Assembly (NCBI GenBank): GCA_002698785.1
Contig: PAAG01000047.1
Coordinates: 62,001 to 126,000, forward strand
From: Verrucomicrobiales bacterium
GTDB taxonomy: Bacteria > Verrucomicrobiota > Verrucomicrobiia > Verrucomicrobiales > DEV007
Length of the DNA: 64,000 nucleotides
Direction: 5' to 3'
The translations under genes and the position numbers were made by a program. The notes under the pieces were generated by a model. That model ran no database searches. It was not told the origin of the DNA and saw nothing but the letters and a program-made list of their open reading frames with translations. Of the stretch, positions 41,805-51,099 are shown one piece after another; position 1 is the first letter of the stretch, and each line of letters begins with the position of its first letter.

Positions 41805-43298
41805 CTAACTAGTCTTTTTCTCCATCGAATCGATCACTCGCATTACTCCCGACATCGGCACTCCTGAGTCCCGAAATTGTCTCATGAACATGTCAGTGCT
41901 TGGAGCGATCCCCGATGCGGCGATTTGTCCCAAAACCGATTTCACCTGCCTGCCCACCGAATCGTCAGCAGAGGCGGATTCCGTTGAAATTTCCTTTTGC
42001 CACCATTTCTTCGTTTCCCGTTCCAATCCCGTTTTGAATTCACCGAGAGTCTCCACGAAGGAGGGTTCGAAACGCGGGGGCGGCGGAATATCCGCAATAA
42101 CTTCTTCCGGTTCACGTTCTGTCTTCCAAACTGTCCATGGGCCTTGCGGGAGTAGCTTCGCGGACGCTTTTTCAGCCAGACTACCCGGCAGAATAACGCC
42201 TCCCTCGTTCCACTCACGCGACAACACTCCCTGATACGCCGGATACAGCATGGGTGGAACCTTGATCGGAGAAGTCCGAGTTCGAGCCGTCTGCTTCCGC
42301 CGCATCTTTCCCATCATTCGCAAGGCAACCACATCCGGACAATAGGGCAATAATCGGCTCAAATTGGCGATCACCGTATCGAAGAGATTCCAATTTACTT
42401 CTCTCTTGAGCAACAAGGCATGAGCACCTAACACACCTGCCATCGGATTCCGGTATTTCGCGTTCAGAATTCGATGCAGAAAATCTCCCGAAATCATCCC
42501 GACTCCCTGCCGAATTCCGTTCAGAGCCATCTCTTGCATCAGTGCTACCTCCCTCTGCTCCTCAAGAGCCAATCGTAATCCCTCCCCAAATTTCGCCATG
42601 TATATGCTCATCCCGGTCATGCGAGGCTCGAATCGCTCGGGATGGGATGCCATCATCACCACTGTAGTCCATCCCTTCTCAACCCACAATGGTTGTGCCA
42701 CCGAAGCGCGTAGTTTAGGATTTTTTGCCCACTGACTGTGCCGCTTTTCTGTCCACTTGAGCAAATAACCACCGGGATTCAATTCAGCGCTCATCCCGGC
42801 CCAACCACTTGAGCGATCTATCACCATACCTTGCCGCGAATCCGACGCTCCCCCCAAGCGGGCCAACATTTCGCCTCCTGCATCGCAAACTTCCAACCCA
42901 TGAAGGGAGAACCGTTCATCCAGGGATCCCTCCGAATCGCGAACAAACAAAACTAATCTGGATCGCTCACCGCCCACGCGAAGAATTGGATGCCGGCAAA
43001 ACTCATCAATGGACTCTGCATGACACCGGCGCACCGCTTCTTCTCCGGAAATGGGTGCCGCAGAAACGATAGGAGCTTCGAGAGAATTGTCGCGAAAATC
43101 TTCGTTAGGCCGGACCGTAATGATTTCCTCCCCCTCCCATCCTCCGGCACTGGTCTGCACCAAATAGATCCCCGGTTTCACCCGAACGTTCAACTTCCCG
43201 TATCCGTGGGCAACTTCGTTGAACTGGTGATCCAGCAGACGAATCCGAATCGGCCCCATGGCTGACGAAAGTTCGACGGATTGTAGCACCTCAGACAT
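41805..43298 (-). CDS. caspase-partner protein with shared beta-rich N-terminal domain
   Basis: 497 aa from the ATG at 43298, which overlaps the caspase stop by 8 bp. Residues ~15-65 (RIRLLDHQFNEVAHGYGK...VRVKPGIYLVQTS) resemble the C-terminal ~70 residues of the caspase; both carry FNEV and a K-x-G-x-YLV core. Residues ~215-330 are helical (YMAKFGEGLRLALEEQREVALMQ...), and the C-terminus has a Pro/Glu linker and helices. The shared domain suggests the two proteins bind a common partner or each other. Not a known family. Confidence 0.7.
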   Translation of the reverse strand: MSEVLQSVELSSAMGPIRIRLLDHQFNEVAHGYGKLNVRVKPGIYLVQTSAGGWEGEEIITVRPNEDFRDNSLEAPIVSAAPISGEEAVRRCHAESIDEFCRHPILRVGGERSRLVLFVRDSEGSLDERFSLHGLEVCDAGGEMLARLGGASDSRQGMVIDRSSGWAGMSAELNPGGYLLKWTEKRHSQWAKNPKLRASVAQPLWVEKGWTTVVMMASHPERFEPRMTGMSIYMAKFGEGLRLALEEQREVALMQEMALNGIRQGVGMISGDFLHRILNAKYRNPMAGVLGAHALLLKREVNWNLFDTVIANLSRLLPYCPDVVALRMMGKMRRKQTARTRTSPIKVPPMLYPAYQGVLSREWNEGGVILPGSLAEKASAKLLPQGPWTVWKTEREPEEVIADIPPPPRFEPSFVETLGEFKTGLERETKKWWQKEISTESASADDSVGRQVKSVLGQIAASGIAPSTDMFMRQFRDSGVPMSGVMRVIDSMEKKTS

Positions 43299-44337
43299 GA
43301 ATCTCCTTCTTTTCCCCGACGACCATAAACTGCCCCCCATTGGCAAACTTCGTTTCGTTTTCGTCCGATACCAGATACAGTCCTTTCTTCAGTGAGACTG
43401 TCCAGCTTGGTTCCGTGACGTTTTTTCGATCTACCTCGTTGAAACTTCCATCCAACAGGAAGGCTTCCCCCGAGTACGCCGCAGGAAACCGTATGGTAAT
43501 CTCAAACTCAGTCGCAGCCGTTTCCTCGTTTGTGAAAACGATTTCCCCTCCGCCGCCATCGATGTAGGCTTTCTGGTTGACCCCGTTGTCCGACGCAATT
43601 TCCTTCACTCGTTTTTCCAAAAAGCGTTTCAAGTTGTATCCCGTAATGGCGGTTTCTCCCGAAGCAAGGGCGGCACCTTTCAAGGCTTGCAGCAATGCGC
43701 CCGTGAAGTGCCCCCGATTCAATTCCGGCTCGCCGCTTGGTTCGAAGGCAAGCCCGCCGTACTCGGCTCCGCAACCAACCAAATAACTTACCTCTCCCCG
43801 ATTCTTTCCCGATTTCAGCCAAGGAAGAAAGGCCGCGTCGATCCCACTTACCCTCTCACGGCAACAATCGGCGAAAACGACAACCTCACGGAAACTCTGG
43901 GTCTCTTGAAAAAAATCTCTCAATCTACCGCTATCTAGGTGGTTTCCCGGCACACTGGGACTCGAGTCAGCCGCCAGTAAAGCAACACTGTTTCCCGTCG
44001 GAGCAATGCCATGCCCCGACACGAAAACATACAAGCGTGTCTTCTCCCAATCGCCGATATTGAGGGAAAGGTGGGCTTCTATTGTATCGATCCATTTTTT
44101 GATCTCATCGAGAATTTGGCTCTGCGACGGGACTCCGTCTTCTCGTAGCGTCCCCTCCGGCATATCGGCATCGTCCACGACAACCAGCTTTGCATTGCCG
44201 GAAGGCAAGCCTCCTCCCCCTGGAGAAATCAACCAGTCGTGAAAAGCCTCAGCGTCCCTCCTCGCGAATTTCAGGTCTCGAAACTCTGGATATCGATTGA
44301 TTCCGACACAAACTCCGAAATGAAGTGGATTCGGCAT
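43291..44337 (-). CDS. caspase-like (C14) protease with C-terminal beta-rich domain
   Basis: 348 aa. The caspase fold is clear: GVCVGINRYPEFRDLKFARRDAEAF at the start, catalytic H109 in FVSGHGIA, catalytic Cys in FADCCRE (C159; D157-x-C), and a later substrate-pocket region (LVGCGAEYGGLAFE, GHFTGALLQALKGAA). Residues ~278-348 form a beta-rich domain shared with the next protein. Bacterial caspase homologues often act in conflict and cell-death operons. It is cytoplasmic and lies 16 bp after the alpha/beta hydrolase gene. Confidence 0.88.
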   Translation of the reverse strand: MPNPLHFGVCVGINRYPEFRDLKFARRDAEAFHDWLISPGGGGLPSGNAKLVVVDDADMPEGTLREDGVPSQSQILDEIKKWIDTIEAHLSLNIGDWEKTRLYVFVSGHGIAPTGNSVALLAADSSPSVPGNHLDSGRLRDFFQETQSFREVVVFADCCRERVSGIDAAFLPWLKSGKNRGEVSYLVGCGAEYGGLAFEPSGEPELNRGHFTGALLQALKGAALASGETAITGYNLKRFLEKRVKEIASDNGVNQKAYIDGGGGEIVFTNEETAATEFEITIRFPAAYSGEAFLLDGSFNEVDRKNVTEPSWTVSLKKGLYLVSDENETKFANGGQFMVVGEKKEIHV

Positions 44338-44352
44338 TCTTTCAATCAGGTT

Positions 44353-45873
44353 CTATATCGACAATATTTCGGATACGCTTTCCATCGTCTTCCTTGGCGC
44401 TGGTGGGTCCCAATCGTCGAAACCGCCGTGTTTAACCGCATTGGTCGCCTTGCCGTCCCCCGAATCGACAATCGAATAGAATACCCGGTCCGGACCAGCT
44501 TCGAGGAACTCACGAATCTCAGGCACCCCTTCGGATTGGTACACATCCGACAGGGAAAGATACCTAGCCATTCCAACCAAGGGCTTGTCGTAGACTCCGC
44601 TTCCATCGCCGTCGACTTCGAACAAACCGGACACAAGATAGAGCAGAGAACGCGGATACACTCCGGGGACTTCCCAGTAGCCACTCTCCAACTCATCACC
44701 GAGATTGAACATCCGGAACTCCCGGAAGAGGTCGGCATTGGCGGAAAGCGTCTGGGCGAAGCGTTCGTGGCTGACGGCAGGCGCCATGAAGAGCAGGTTT
44801 CGCAACTGGAAGTTCTCCGGTAACGGATGGGTTTCGCTGGCCCGAGCCATGGCCAAATAGTCGATCAAATTGCAGGCAAAGACTGAGCCGAGACTGTGCG
44901 CGACTATATTTACCTCCAAGTCGCCCTCGTCTTGCAGCAACTCTCCGAGCCGCTCCACAAAGTACCAACCGCCTCGCTTCTCCTCTCCTCCGGGCTGTTC
45001 GAAGGTATCGGAAGTCTCTTTTTTCATGGCACCCCACACGCTTGCTCCGACATTGGCCAGATAAAACTCACGAAGCAGTTCTTCGACCACCGTAGTATAG
45101 AGCCCATGGTGCCGTTTTTCTAGAAACCGGGAAACAACACGGCTGAGAATCTTTCCGGCCCTCAAGAAAAAAGCCGCTGACGCAAAGATCCCCTTGCCTT
45201 CCTTCATCCTAGCCTCTTCGACAAGCTCGCTGACCACATCCGGCGACATCAGTGTTTCTGTGGAAACCTGATGTGAAACCGTAATCCCCTTGGACGATTC
45301 CTCGACACGGCTGAAGTCGGCGGCTCCGTTTACGACCGCCTGAATTTCCTCCTGCAAGATGACATTGGTGGACAATTCTTCCCGAAACCGAGCTTCCTCC
45401 TGCTCGGTCAAGGCTTCGGCCGTAACCGTCTGAAACCCCGGAAAGGGCTCGATCTCCTGATTCACCTTGCTGAGAGCCACTCCGATTTCGATTTCGCTGG
45501 GAAGTGGAAATCCACCTATTCCTTTTGCCCCCTCGGGAGTTCCGAGTTTCCCTTTTGCATATTGGAGAATCTTGTTTAACAAGATCTTGAAGATTTTCTC
45601 TTTGGCAATTTCTCCGACATTGTTTCGTACAATCTCCAGAAGTCCCGTCTCATAGATGAAGAAGACAGGGTGGCAACCCGTTCCTTGATATACCGGAAGC
45701 AACTCATCGGCTTTTGCTCTCGCCTTTTCTTCGTTCACCAGCCCTCCATGAAGATGGATGACCAATCTCCCCTTCTCTTTGGCGGCAGCCATCATGAGGT
45801 CGATGTGTTCGACCGTCGTGGTGTCGAGGGTTCCGTTTTTTCCCGTGTGAATCACAAACTCCGGTGCAGGCAT
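44353..45873 (-). CDS. alpha/beta hydrolase (lipase/esterase-like)
   Basis: 506 aa. Oxyanion-type motif H40-L-H-G-G44 in RLVIHLHGGLVNEE, nucleophile S327 in NIVAHSLGSVFACNLIDYLA, and a likely catalytic H482 in AVKHGGFDDW. A ~230-residue helical insertion (~85-300) separates the first strand from the nucleophile, much larger than in simple esterases. No signal peptide. It lies between the peptidoglycan hydrolase and the caspase with 30- and 16-bp gaps. Possible roles: a membrane-lipid-damaging effector, or a zymogen cleaved by the caspase. Confidence 0.85.
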   Translation of the reverse strand: MPAPEFVIHTGKNGTLDTTTVEHIDLMMAAAKEKGRLVIHLHGGLVNEEKARAKADELLPVYQGTGCHPVFFIYETGLLEIVRNNVGEIAKEKIFKILLNKILQYAKGKLGTPEGAKGIGGFPLPSEIEIGVALSKVNQEIEPFPGFQTVTAEALTEQEEARFREELSTNVILQEEIQAVVNGAADFSRVEESSKGITVSHQVSTETLMSPDVVSELVEEARMKEGKGIFASAAFFLRAGKILSRVVSRFLEKRHHGLYTTVVEELLREFYLANVGASVWGAMKKETSDTFEQPGGEEKRGGWYFVERLGELLQDEGDLEVNIVAHSLGSVFACNLIDYLAMARASETHPLPENFQLRNLLFMAPAVSHERFAQTLSANADLFREFRMFNLGDELESGYWEVPGVYPRSLLYLVSGLFEVDGDGSGVYDKPLVGMARYLSLSDVYQSEGVPEIREFLEAGPDRVFYSIVDSGDGKATNAVKHGGFDDWDPPAPRKTMESVSEILSI

Positions 45874-45902
45874 AGTATCCGTGTGGTTAAATTCAAAATT
45901 CC

Positions 45903-47666
45903 TTACGCAAGTGAAATGAAGTCGTATGTTTTTCCTGACATGCTTCGTGTGCTTCGCCGGGCCTCCCCACCGTTTCTACTTCCTCCGCCGTTGGTGTTCC
46001 CTTCGATCGTATCGAATACAATTTCCTCCCCGGTTCCTTGAAAATTGAAGGCGAGCCCGGTGTGGTTCCAATCGTTGTGAGACTTCCGCTGCAGGAACAC
46101 GGCACAACGCCCGAACGATTTCCACGGGAACTCTCCCGTCACCAGTTCGGAGCGCGAAACGAATCGGTCTGTTGCTTTCGCCTGGGACGCCAGGGTGTCG
46201 CAGGAAACCGACCCGTCTATCAAGGGAGCCTGGCCCCGGTAAAAGGCCGCTTGCTTCATCAGAAATGTGGCAAATCCCGCGCACCACAACCAGTCTTCGC
46301 CATCGTTCCCCCCGCAGTACAACCTCACCCACGGACCACAATTCTGTCCGCCCACTTCAAACGGCCGAACCTCCGCGTGTTGCAGCGCGACAGCCAATAC
46401 CGCTTCCGGATACGGTATTGTTTCGATACCGGCCGGTTTTGACAAGACCTGCTTCATCGGTTCGATCAGCTTCGACCACGTTCTTTCATTCACGGAACCT
46501 GATTGCCCGAGCTTCTTCGCCTTTTGAAATCGTTTCAGAACTCTCTCCGTCGCCGGTCCGAATTCCCCGTCAATGGAAGTGTCGAATTCATGGAATGTCA
46601 GCCACTCCTGAACTCGTCTTACCTCCTTCGACTTTGTCCCCGGCGACAGCGCCCCCGTTGGCATGTCAAGTTCGGCACGGATATACCCCGGGATCTTCTC
46701 CAGATCAATCGCGACCGGTTCCTCGGTCCGTATCGGAATGGCACGAATCGGTTCCAGGTAATCCGCTAACACATACCCTCGGAAAATACCTTCTTCCAGA
46801 TTCACTTCGACTCTCCAATAGTCTGCCTCCCCCTCATCCAAACGGACTACGACCTGTCCCGGATCGAGCTTTCGAACTTCCGTGGAGTATTTCGTGGCCC
46901 GTTCGCGGAGACTGGAAACCGAGCCCGCCGCCACTTGATACACGCGGACGGCTAGCGAGTTCGGCTCCGGCTCTTCCATTCCCAAATTCACCACCGGCAC
47001 AACCGAAATGCCTTCCGCGATTCGCAAATACTTATCGATCCACTCACCGTAGTATTTTCCGCCCGAATAATATCCCTGCTTGAACCCTTTACTCAGATTG
47101 GATGTCCCGCGATTGTAGGCAATGGCTATGTGAATCTTCTCCTTACGTGTCAAGACTGTTTTCGTCTTCCAACCTTGCCGCGCCATCGCCGAAAACAGCT
47201 CCTTGATACAGTTTGCCAGGCACAAATCGAAATCCTGCCAACTTTCGTTGAGAAAGTATCCGGGATCCTCCTCAAAAAACTGCAAGTCATACTGGAAAAT
47301 GCCAAACCCATGGCAAAATTTATTGGGGTTTTTCACCGCCCCGGCATACCCGGACTCGTACTTGGCAACGAGCCGCAAAGCCTTCCGGGCAATCTTGAAC
47401 ATCTCCTTTCCTTTGGGCTTTGCCTCAAGGTCGGCCCGGGTGCGAGGAAATGCCTTTCGCTTCGGGTAGTCGAGAGAATCCCCTACGCAGATTGATAAAA
47501 TTTCCGGTATCGAGAGGCTCTGGATGTATTTTCCCCACACATATCCCGTTTCCTGATAGGCAATGGCACAGAGAAGGTCGGAACTAAATGGTGTGTCTTT
47601 CACAGCCCACTCCAGCTTATCGGCAAACGTTGTTTTGAACCATCGAATCGAAGAAGCGGAACTCAT
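45903..47666 (-). CDS. multidomain peptidoglycan hydrolase (lysozyme-like, SH3, PG-binding, CHAP/NlpC-like)
   Basis: 587 aa from the ATG at 47666. Residues below are counted from the GTG one codon upstream. In order: a lysozyme/transglycosylase-like domain with E40 in AIAYQETGY and a second part near 115-190 (CHGFGIFQYD, AIAYNRGTSN); an SH3-like domain (~235-310); a PG_binding_1 domain (~346-403: VRRVQEWLTFHEFD...IDGEFGPATERVLKRFQ); and a cysteine peptidase domain (C463 in WLWCAGFATF, H536 in HTGLAFNF, polar third residue near 556-559). No signal peptide, so release would need a dedicated route or cell lysis. First gene of the caspase operon. Confidence 0.85.
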   Translation of the reverse strand: MSSASSIRWFKTTFADKLEWAVKDTPFSSDLLCAIAYQETGYVWGKYIQSLSIPEILSICVGDSLDYPKRKAFPRTRADLEAKPKGKEMFKIARKALRLVAKYESGYAGAVKNPNKFCHGFGIFQYDLQFFEEDPGYFLNESWQDFDLCLANCIKELFSAMARQGWKTKTVLTRKEKIHIAIAYNRGTSNLSKGFKQGYYSGGKYYGEWIDKYLRIAEGISVVPVVNLGMEEPEPNSLAVRVYQVAAGSVSSLRERATKYSTEVRKLDPGQVVVRLDEGEADYWRVEVNLEEGIFRGYVLADYLEPIRAIPIRTEEPVAIDLEKIPGYIRAELDMPTGALSPGTKSKEVRRVQEWLTFHEFDTSIDGEFGPATERVLKRFQKAKKLGQSGSVNERTWSKLIEPMKQVLSKPAGIETIPYPEAVLAVALQHAEVRPFEVGGQNCGPWVRLYCGGNDGEDWLWCAGFATFLMKQAAFYRGQAPLIDGSVSCDTLASQAKATDRFVSRSELVTGEFPWKSFGRCAVFLQRKSHNDWNHTGLAFNFQGTGEEIVFDTIEGNTNGGGSRNGGEARRSTRSMSGKTYDFISLA

Positions 47667-47962
47667 CACAAACTAGGAATATCCACCCAACGCAAAAACA
47701 ACAAACACTATTTCAAGTTTTCTCTCGTCTATCTGTATATTCTTTGCAAAATCCCAAATTTCAAACAAACCCAAACCTACTGGAGGCATAGAGACAAAAC
47801 CATACAGGCACATTAACAGTAGCCCGCATCCATATCAACGCATGATTTCGATCGGGAACTGGCAATCGCTCGCCCTGAAATTCACAGTCACGGATAACGA
47901 GAAGCACATATACAGATATTGAGATCCGAACACCTACTCCACCTAAAAATAAGCCTCCCAAT

Positions 47963-48421
47963 GTGCGAGCTTCGAATCGAAAGCCGGGCCGCCCCCGGTT
48001 GCGGGAGGCCGTGCGGCGGAGCGAGAGCCGCACGATCGTCGAACGCATCCGGCGCAGCCTGCATGTCTTCGAGAAGAGCCGAACCCACCTGCCTAGAAGT
48101 CTCATGGGCAAAGCGCTTCACCACTCCCTCGGCCAATGGCCGATGCTGGCGCGCTTCCTCGACAACGGTAGAATCGAAATCGACCACAACCTTTGCGAGA
48201 ACGCCATTCGGCCCACAGCCGTCGGCAAGAAGAACTGGTTGTTCATCGGGGGCGAAGACGCAGGGTGGCGGAGTGCGGTGATTTATTTGATCGTCACCAA
48301 TTGCCGGAACCGCGGCATCGATCCCTACGAATACATCAAAGATGTTCTGACACCCCTGCCGACGATGACCAACCGCCAGATTCACAAGATCACTCCGGCG
48401 ACTTGGGCCGATGCGAAGTAG
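47963..48421 (+). pseudogene. IS66-family transposase C-terminal fragment
   Basis: 152 codons ending in a stop. The sequence FLDNGRIEIDHNLCENAIRP, TAVGKKNWLFIGGEDAGWRS and IVTNCRNRGIDPYEYIKDVL is the IS66 (TnpC) C-terminal signature. The upstream two thirds of the transposase and the TnpA/TnpB genes are missing, so the fragment is inert. Its terminal sequence (48437-48514) is intact and recurs inverted at 51022-51099. Confidence 0.87.
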
Positions 48422-48436
48422 TCGGCCAACCGCCTC

Positions 48437-48514
48437 GCGTCGTAGTGACCATCGGTCATAGCGATCTGCTACGACCCGTAGTGACGCTGCCAGTCAAGTG
48501 GCGCTCCGTTTGAC
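48437..48514 (+). repeat. 78-bp IS66 terminal sequence, left copy
   Basis: It matches the reverse complement of 51022-51099 at 70 of 78 positions with no gaps (counted by eye). It contains an internal dyad, GTCGTAG (48439-48445) and CTACGAC (48469-48475), and starts 16 bp after the transposase stop. Confidence 0.82.
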
Positions 48515-48726
48515 GCATACGAAGAATCGGCAGTGCGAAAGAGCATTTCTAAGGATAAACCCAAAATCACTCAATCCTGCTTCTCAGAAATATTCACAAA
48601 AAATAGCCTGTTATATAAACGGCTTGGCTTCGAGATGTACCCTGGCGAATACGACTCTTAACGTCTATGATTGCCTGCTTGAACCAACGCAAAAAAACAG
48701 ATGAGATCTCTCCGTCTCAATTCTAT

Positions 48727-50010
48727 TCACTTCCACCGAGACCACGGTGGATTGAGGTTCAATTCCGACCGAAGCTTCTTGACGGTATCCGCGTAGGCCT
48801 CAGTCAACCATTGCTCTGTTTCCTTCTTTAGTGGAGGCACGATATAGGATACCGAGTTGGCTGAGCTTGTTTTGATTCTTTCCTGCCGGATTTCCAGGAA
48901 ATCCTGAATTCGATTCAGCTCTTTGTCGGGGTTGCTTTTGAGATCTTCGGTAAAGCAATAGTGGATTGCATCGTCTGAATATAGAGAGCGAAGCATTTTG
49001 ATCTGTTCGAAGTAAAGGCCACAACTGAATAGTCCAGGGAAGCAGTCCTTTTTCAGGGTGTCGATGTCTCCACGCAAATTGTCCTCGAAGGTTCCCTCTG
49101 GAAAGGGTAAACGAAACCGAGCTTGCTCATCGGGAGGGAGTAAATTCCAAAAGTTCCAATGGCTGTATGACCTTATAACCGGGTCGCGCATTACGATAAT
49201 AAATCGGGCATTGTGAATATGTTTCCGAATTCGGTTTAGGATATGGCGATTACTCAGATAAATCGGTGTAGCGTCCAGGTTGATGGAACGACGATCTTTG
49301 AATTGGTTGGAATACCAATCCAGGCCCTCTGCGTAACGTCGTGTGAAAAATCGAACTTCTTTGCACGATGTTCCGTCGTCTTCTACCGCTCCTGAAATCT
49401 GTGAATGCTGGACTAGCATTTCGTGCAAGGCCGTGGTGCCACACTTTGGAAAACCAGGAATGAACAATCTTGGAAGATTTCTCCATTTTCTTCCGTCGCG
49501 GCGAGCAGCCCAGATCTCCAATTGAATGACTGCCTCTCCGAGACTTAGCTCAACCACTGGGTTTCTACTTCCCAGACGGGACGAGGAGAATGCACTTCGT
49601 TTCCCGAAAAAGACCAAAGCTTCCCCGATACTGGCTCGGTAGACTGTTTCGGATTGCCCAGAGATGCCATCAATGATCTTTTGTTGAAATTCGCCTGAGA
49701 GCCAGTCTTGGTTTCGGAGAACGATAACAATTAGTTCTTTCGCACATGCAGTGGGCAATACGCGTGATAGATAAGAGTCAAAATCAGACACGTGACTGTC
49801 AGTCTCCACAAATGCAATCAAGACCTTCTCCTTAAGTGCATCCTTTCCGGACGTTCGCTGAGGATTCCTCCAGACAGATAAAATTTCCCGTAGGAAATCA
49901 CTCAGCCGACGTGACAAGACTGCCTTTTCATTTGAGATCAGTGAATCATCACTCACGTCAAGAAAACGCAACGGAGAACCTCGCCTAAGCACACATTGTC
50001 CTTCTATCAT
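48727..50010 (-). CDS. sulfotransferase with a ~180-residue N-terminal extension
   Basis: 427 aa. The sulfotransferase domain begins near residue 180: PAPS loop FIPGFPKCGTTALHEMLVQH, ATPIYLSNRHILNRI, and the 3'-phosphate motif IVMRDPVIRSYSHW. The N-terminal ~180 residues (including KVLIAFVETDSHVSDFDSYLSRV) form a separate alpha/beta domain that I cannot name. It is cytoplasmic, transferring sulfate from PAPS to a glycan or other acceptor. It lies 132 bp downstream of the pyruvyl transferase gene; both are enclosed by the IS66 ends. Confidence 0.85.
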   Translation of the reverse strand: MIEGQCVLRRGSPLRFLDVSDDSLISNEKAVLSRRLSDFLREILSVWRNPQRTSGKDALKEKVLIAFVETDSHVSDFDSYLSRVLPTACAKELIVIVLRNQDWLSGEFQQKIIDGISGQSETVYRASIGEALVFFGKRSAFSSSRLGSRNPVVELSLGEAVIQLEIWAARRDGRKWRNLPRLFIPGFPKCGTTALHEMLVQHSQISGAVEDDGTSCKEVRFFTRRYAEGLDWYSNQFKDRRSINLDATPIYLSNRHILNRIRKHIHNARFIIVMRDPVIRSYSHWNFWNLLPPDEQARFRLPFPEGTFEDNLRGDIDTLKKDCFPGLFSCGLYFEQIKMLRSLYSDDAIHYCFTEDLKSNPDKELNRIQDFLEIRQERIKTSSANSVSYIVPPLKKETEQWLTEAYADTVKKLRSELNLNPPWSRWK

Positions 50011-50142
50011 TTGCTGCTAAACCTAATACGGTCTCTCAATTCTTGGCGACTATCGTGATCGACACTTCATTCGAAGCATACTGCCGACGACCCAAAAAAT
50101 TATAGCTTCCTTCTTCCAAAGGCCCACGAACGAGCCCTCATT

Positions 50143-50934
50143 TCAGCCATCTTTCTCGGCTTCTTTTCGAAGTCGCTCAAACCGGCGGTAAAACGAATCG
50201 TTCCTACGTCGGCACTCCTGTAGGAAGTTCACGGACGGTGTCGCGCCTTGGACTTGGTCCTCAGAGTTCACGATCTTAGCTCCCGGCAGGCACCTGAACT
50301 TTGTGGAGAATGCGTTCGCAATGTAGACTTCTTTTCCAAGAAGGAGACCCCAGTACGCACCGTGGTAGCTTGAAGTAACGAGCTTCCGGCAACCTCCGAT
50401 CCACTCGATCACCTCCTCGAAGGTGTGACGCTTGAGCGTATTGATAAACCGTGGTTGGTTCGGAAATAGATCGATACCATATTGCATGTGTTCGTAGACT
50501 CTTACTTCCTCCTGGATTTCGTAGTCGCGGTCGAACACTTCATGTTTGCAGCTTACGCACGGAACAATATGAGACTCCGCCGCAGGCAAAGAGTCGGGTC
50601 GGGCATCGAAGTTACGAATTCCAAGCAGGTCGAACTTGGACACAAGGTCCGATCTATGTGGCTTATGGAGATCGGTGGTATGCTCGTTGAACCCAAGTCC
50701 CCACCCCACGAGTTTGTTGTTTCCTTTATGCATCTTGAGAAAGTAGTCAAAAAAGCACAATACTCCACCGCCTCCCACCAGGATGATAGAGTCCTTGATG
50801 TCGGAAGGCTTCGTGGTGAGCAGATTGAACTTATGCGCGTAAGGAATGGGGTAGTAGTCGAGCGGGCTCACCACCGAGTCCCCGGTATTGGGGGTACTGA
50901 TGGCAAACAGGTTAAAGACAATTCTCGTGACCAT
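50143..50934 (-). CDS. polysaccharide pyruvyl transferase family protein
   Basis: 263 aa. Motifs are NTGDSVVSPLDYYP near the N-terminus (N-x-G-D), ILVGGGGVLCFFD, WGLGFNEH, FDLLGIRNFDAR and CRKLVTSSYHGAYWGLLLGKEVYIAN, the family's S-x-H-G-x-x-x-G motif. It is compact for the family. First gene of a two-gene unit with the sulfotransferase. Confidence 0.83.
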   Translation of the reverse strand: MVTRIVFNLFAISTPNTGDSVVSPLDYYPIPYAHKFNLLTTKPSDIKDSIILVGGGGVLCFFDYFLKMHKGNNKLVGWGLGFNEHTTDLHKPHRSDLVSKFDLLGIRNFDARPDSLPAAESHIVPCVSCKHEVFDRDYEIQEEVRVYEHMQYGIDLFPNQPRFINTLKRHTFEEVIEWIGGCRKLVTSSYHGAYWGLLLGKEVYIANAFSTKFRCLPGAKIVNSEDQVQGATPSVNFLQECRRRNDSFYRRFERLRKEAEKDG

Positions 50935-51021
50935 TATCTATCATTTGCAAATACGGCTCCATTGGCAAGCCCCTCCAGTGCTATGGTCAACTAGCGGTGG
51001 ATTTGATGCTTGGGTTGTATG

Positions 51022-51099
51022 GTCAAACGGAGCGCCACTTGACCGGCAGGGTCACTATGAGTCGTAGGAGATTGCTATGACCGGCGGTCACTACGACGC
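51022..51099 (-). repeat. 78-bp IS66 terminal sequence, right inverted copy
   Basis: Inverted copy of 48437-48514 (70 of 78 positions identical). Similarity stops at the outer end where the transposase stop codon would begin, so only the non-coding terminus remains. Confidence 0.82.

Larger units (their letters stand above)
47963..51099. mobile_element. composite-like segment bracketed by inverted IS66 ends, carrying two glycan genes
   Basis: The IS66 fragment on the left and a terminal-only copy on the right point their outer ends towards each other, enclosing a sulfotransferase and a pyruvyl transferase gene. The layout resembles a decayed composite transposon, or the product of two independent insertions followed by deletion. 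No target duplication is visible by eye. Confidence 0.5.
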
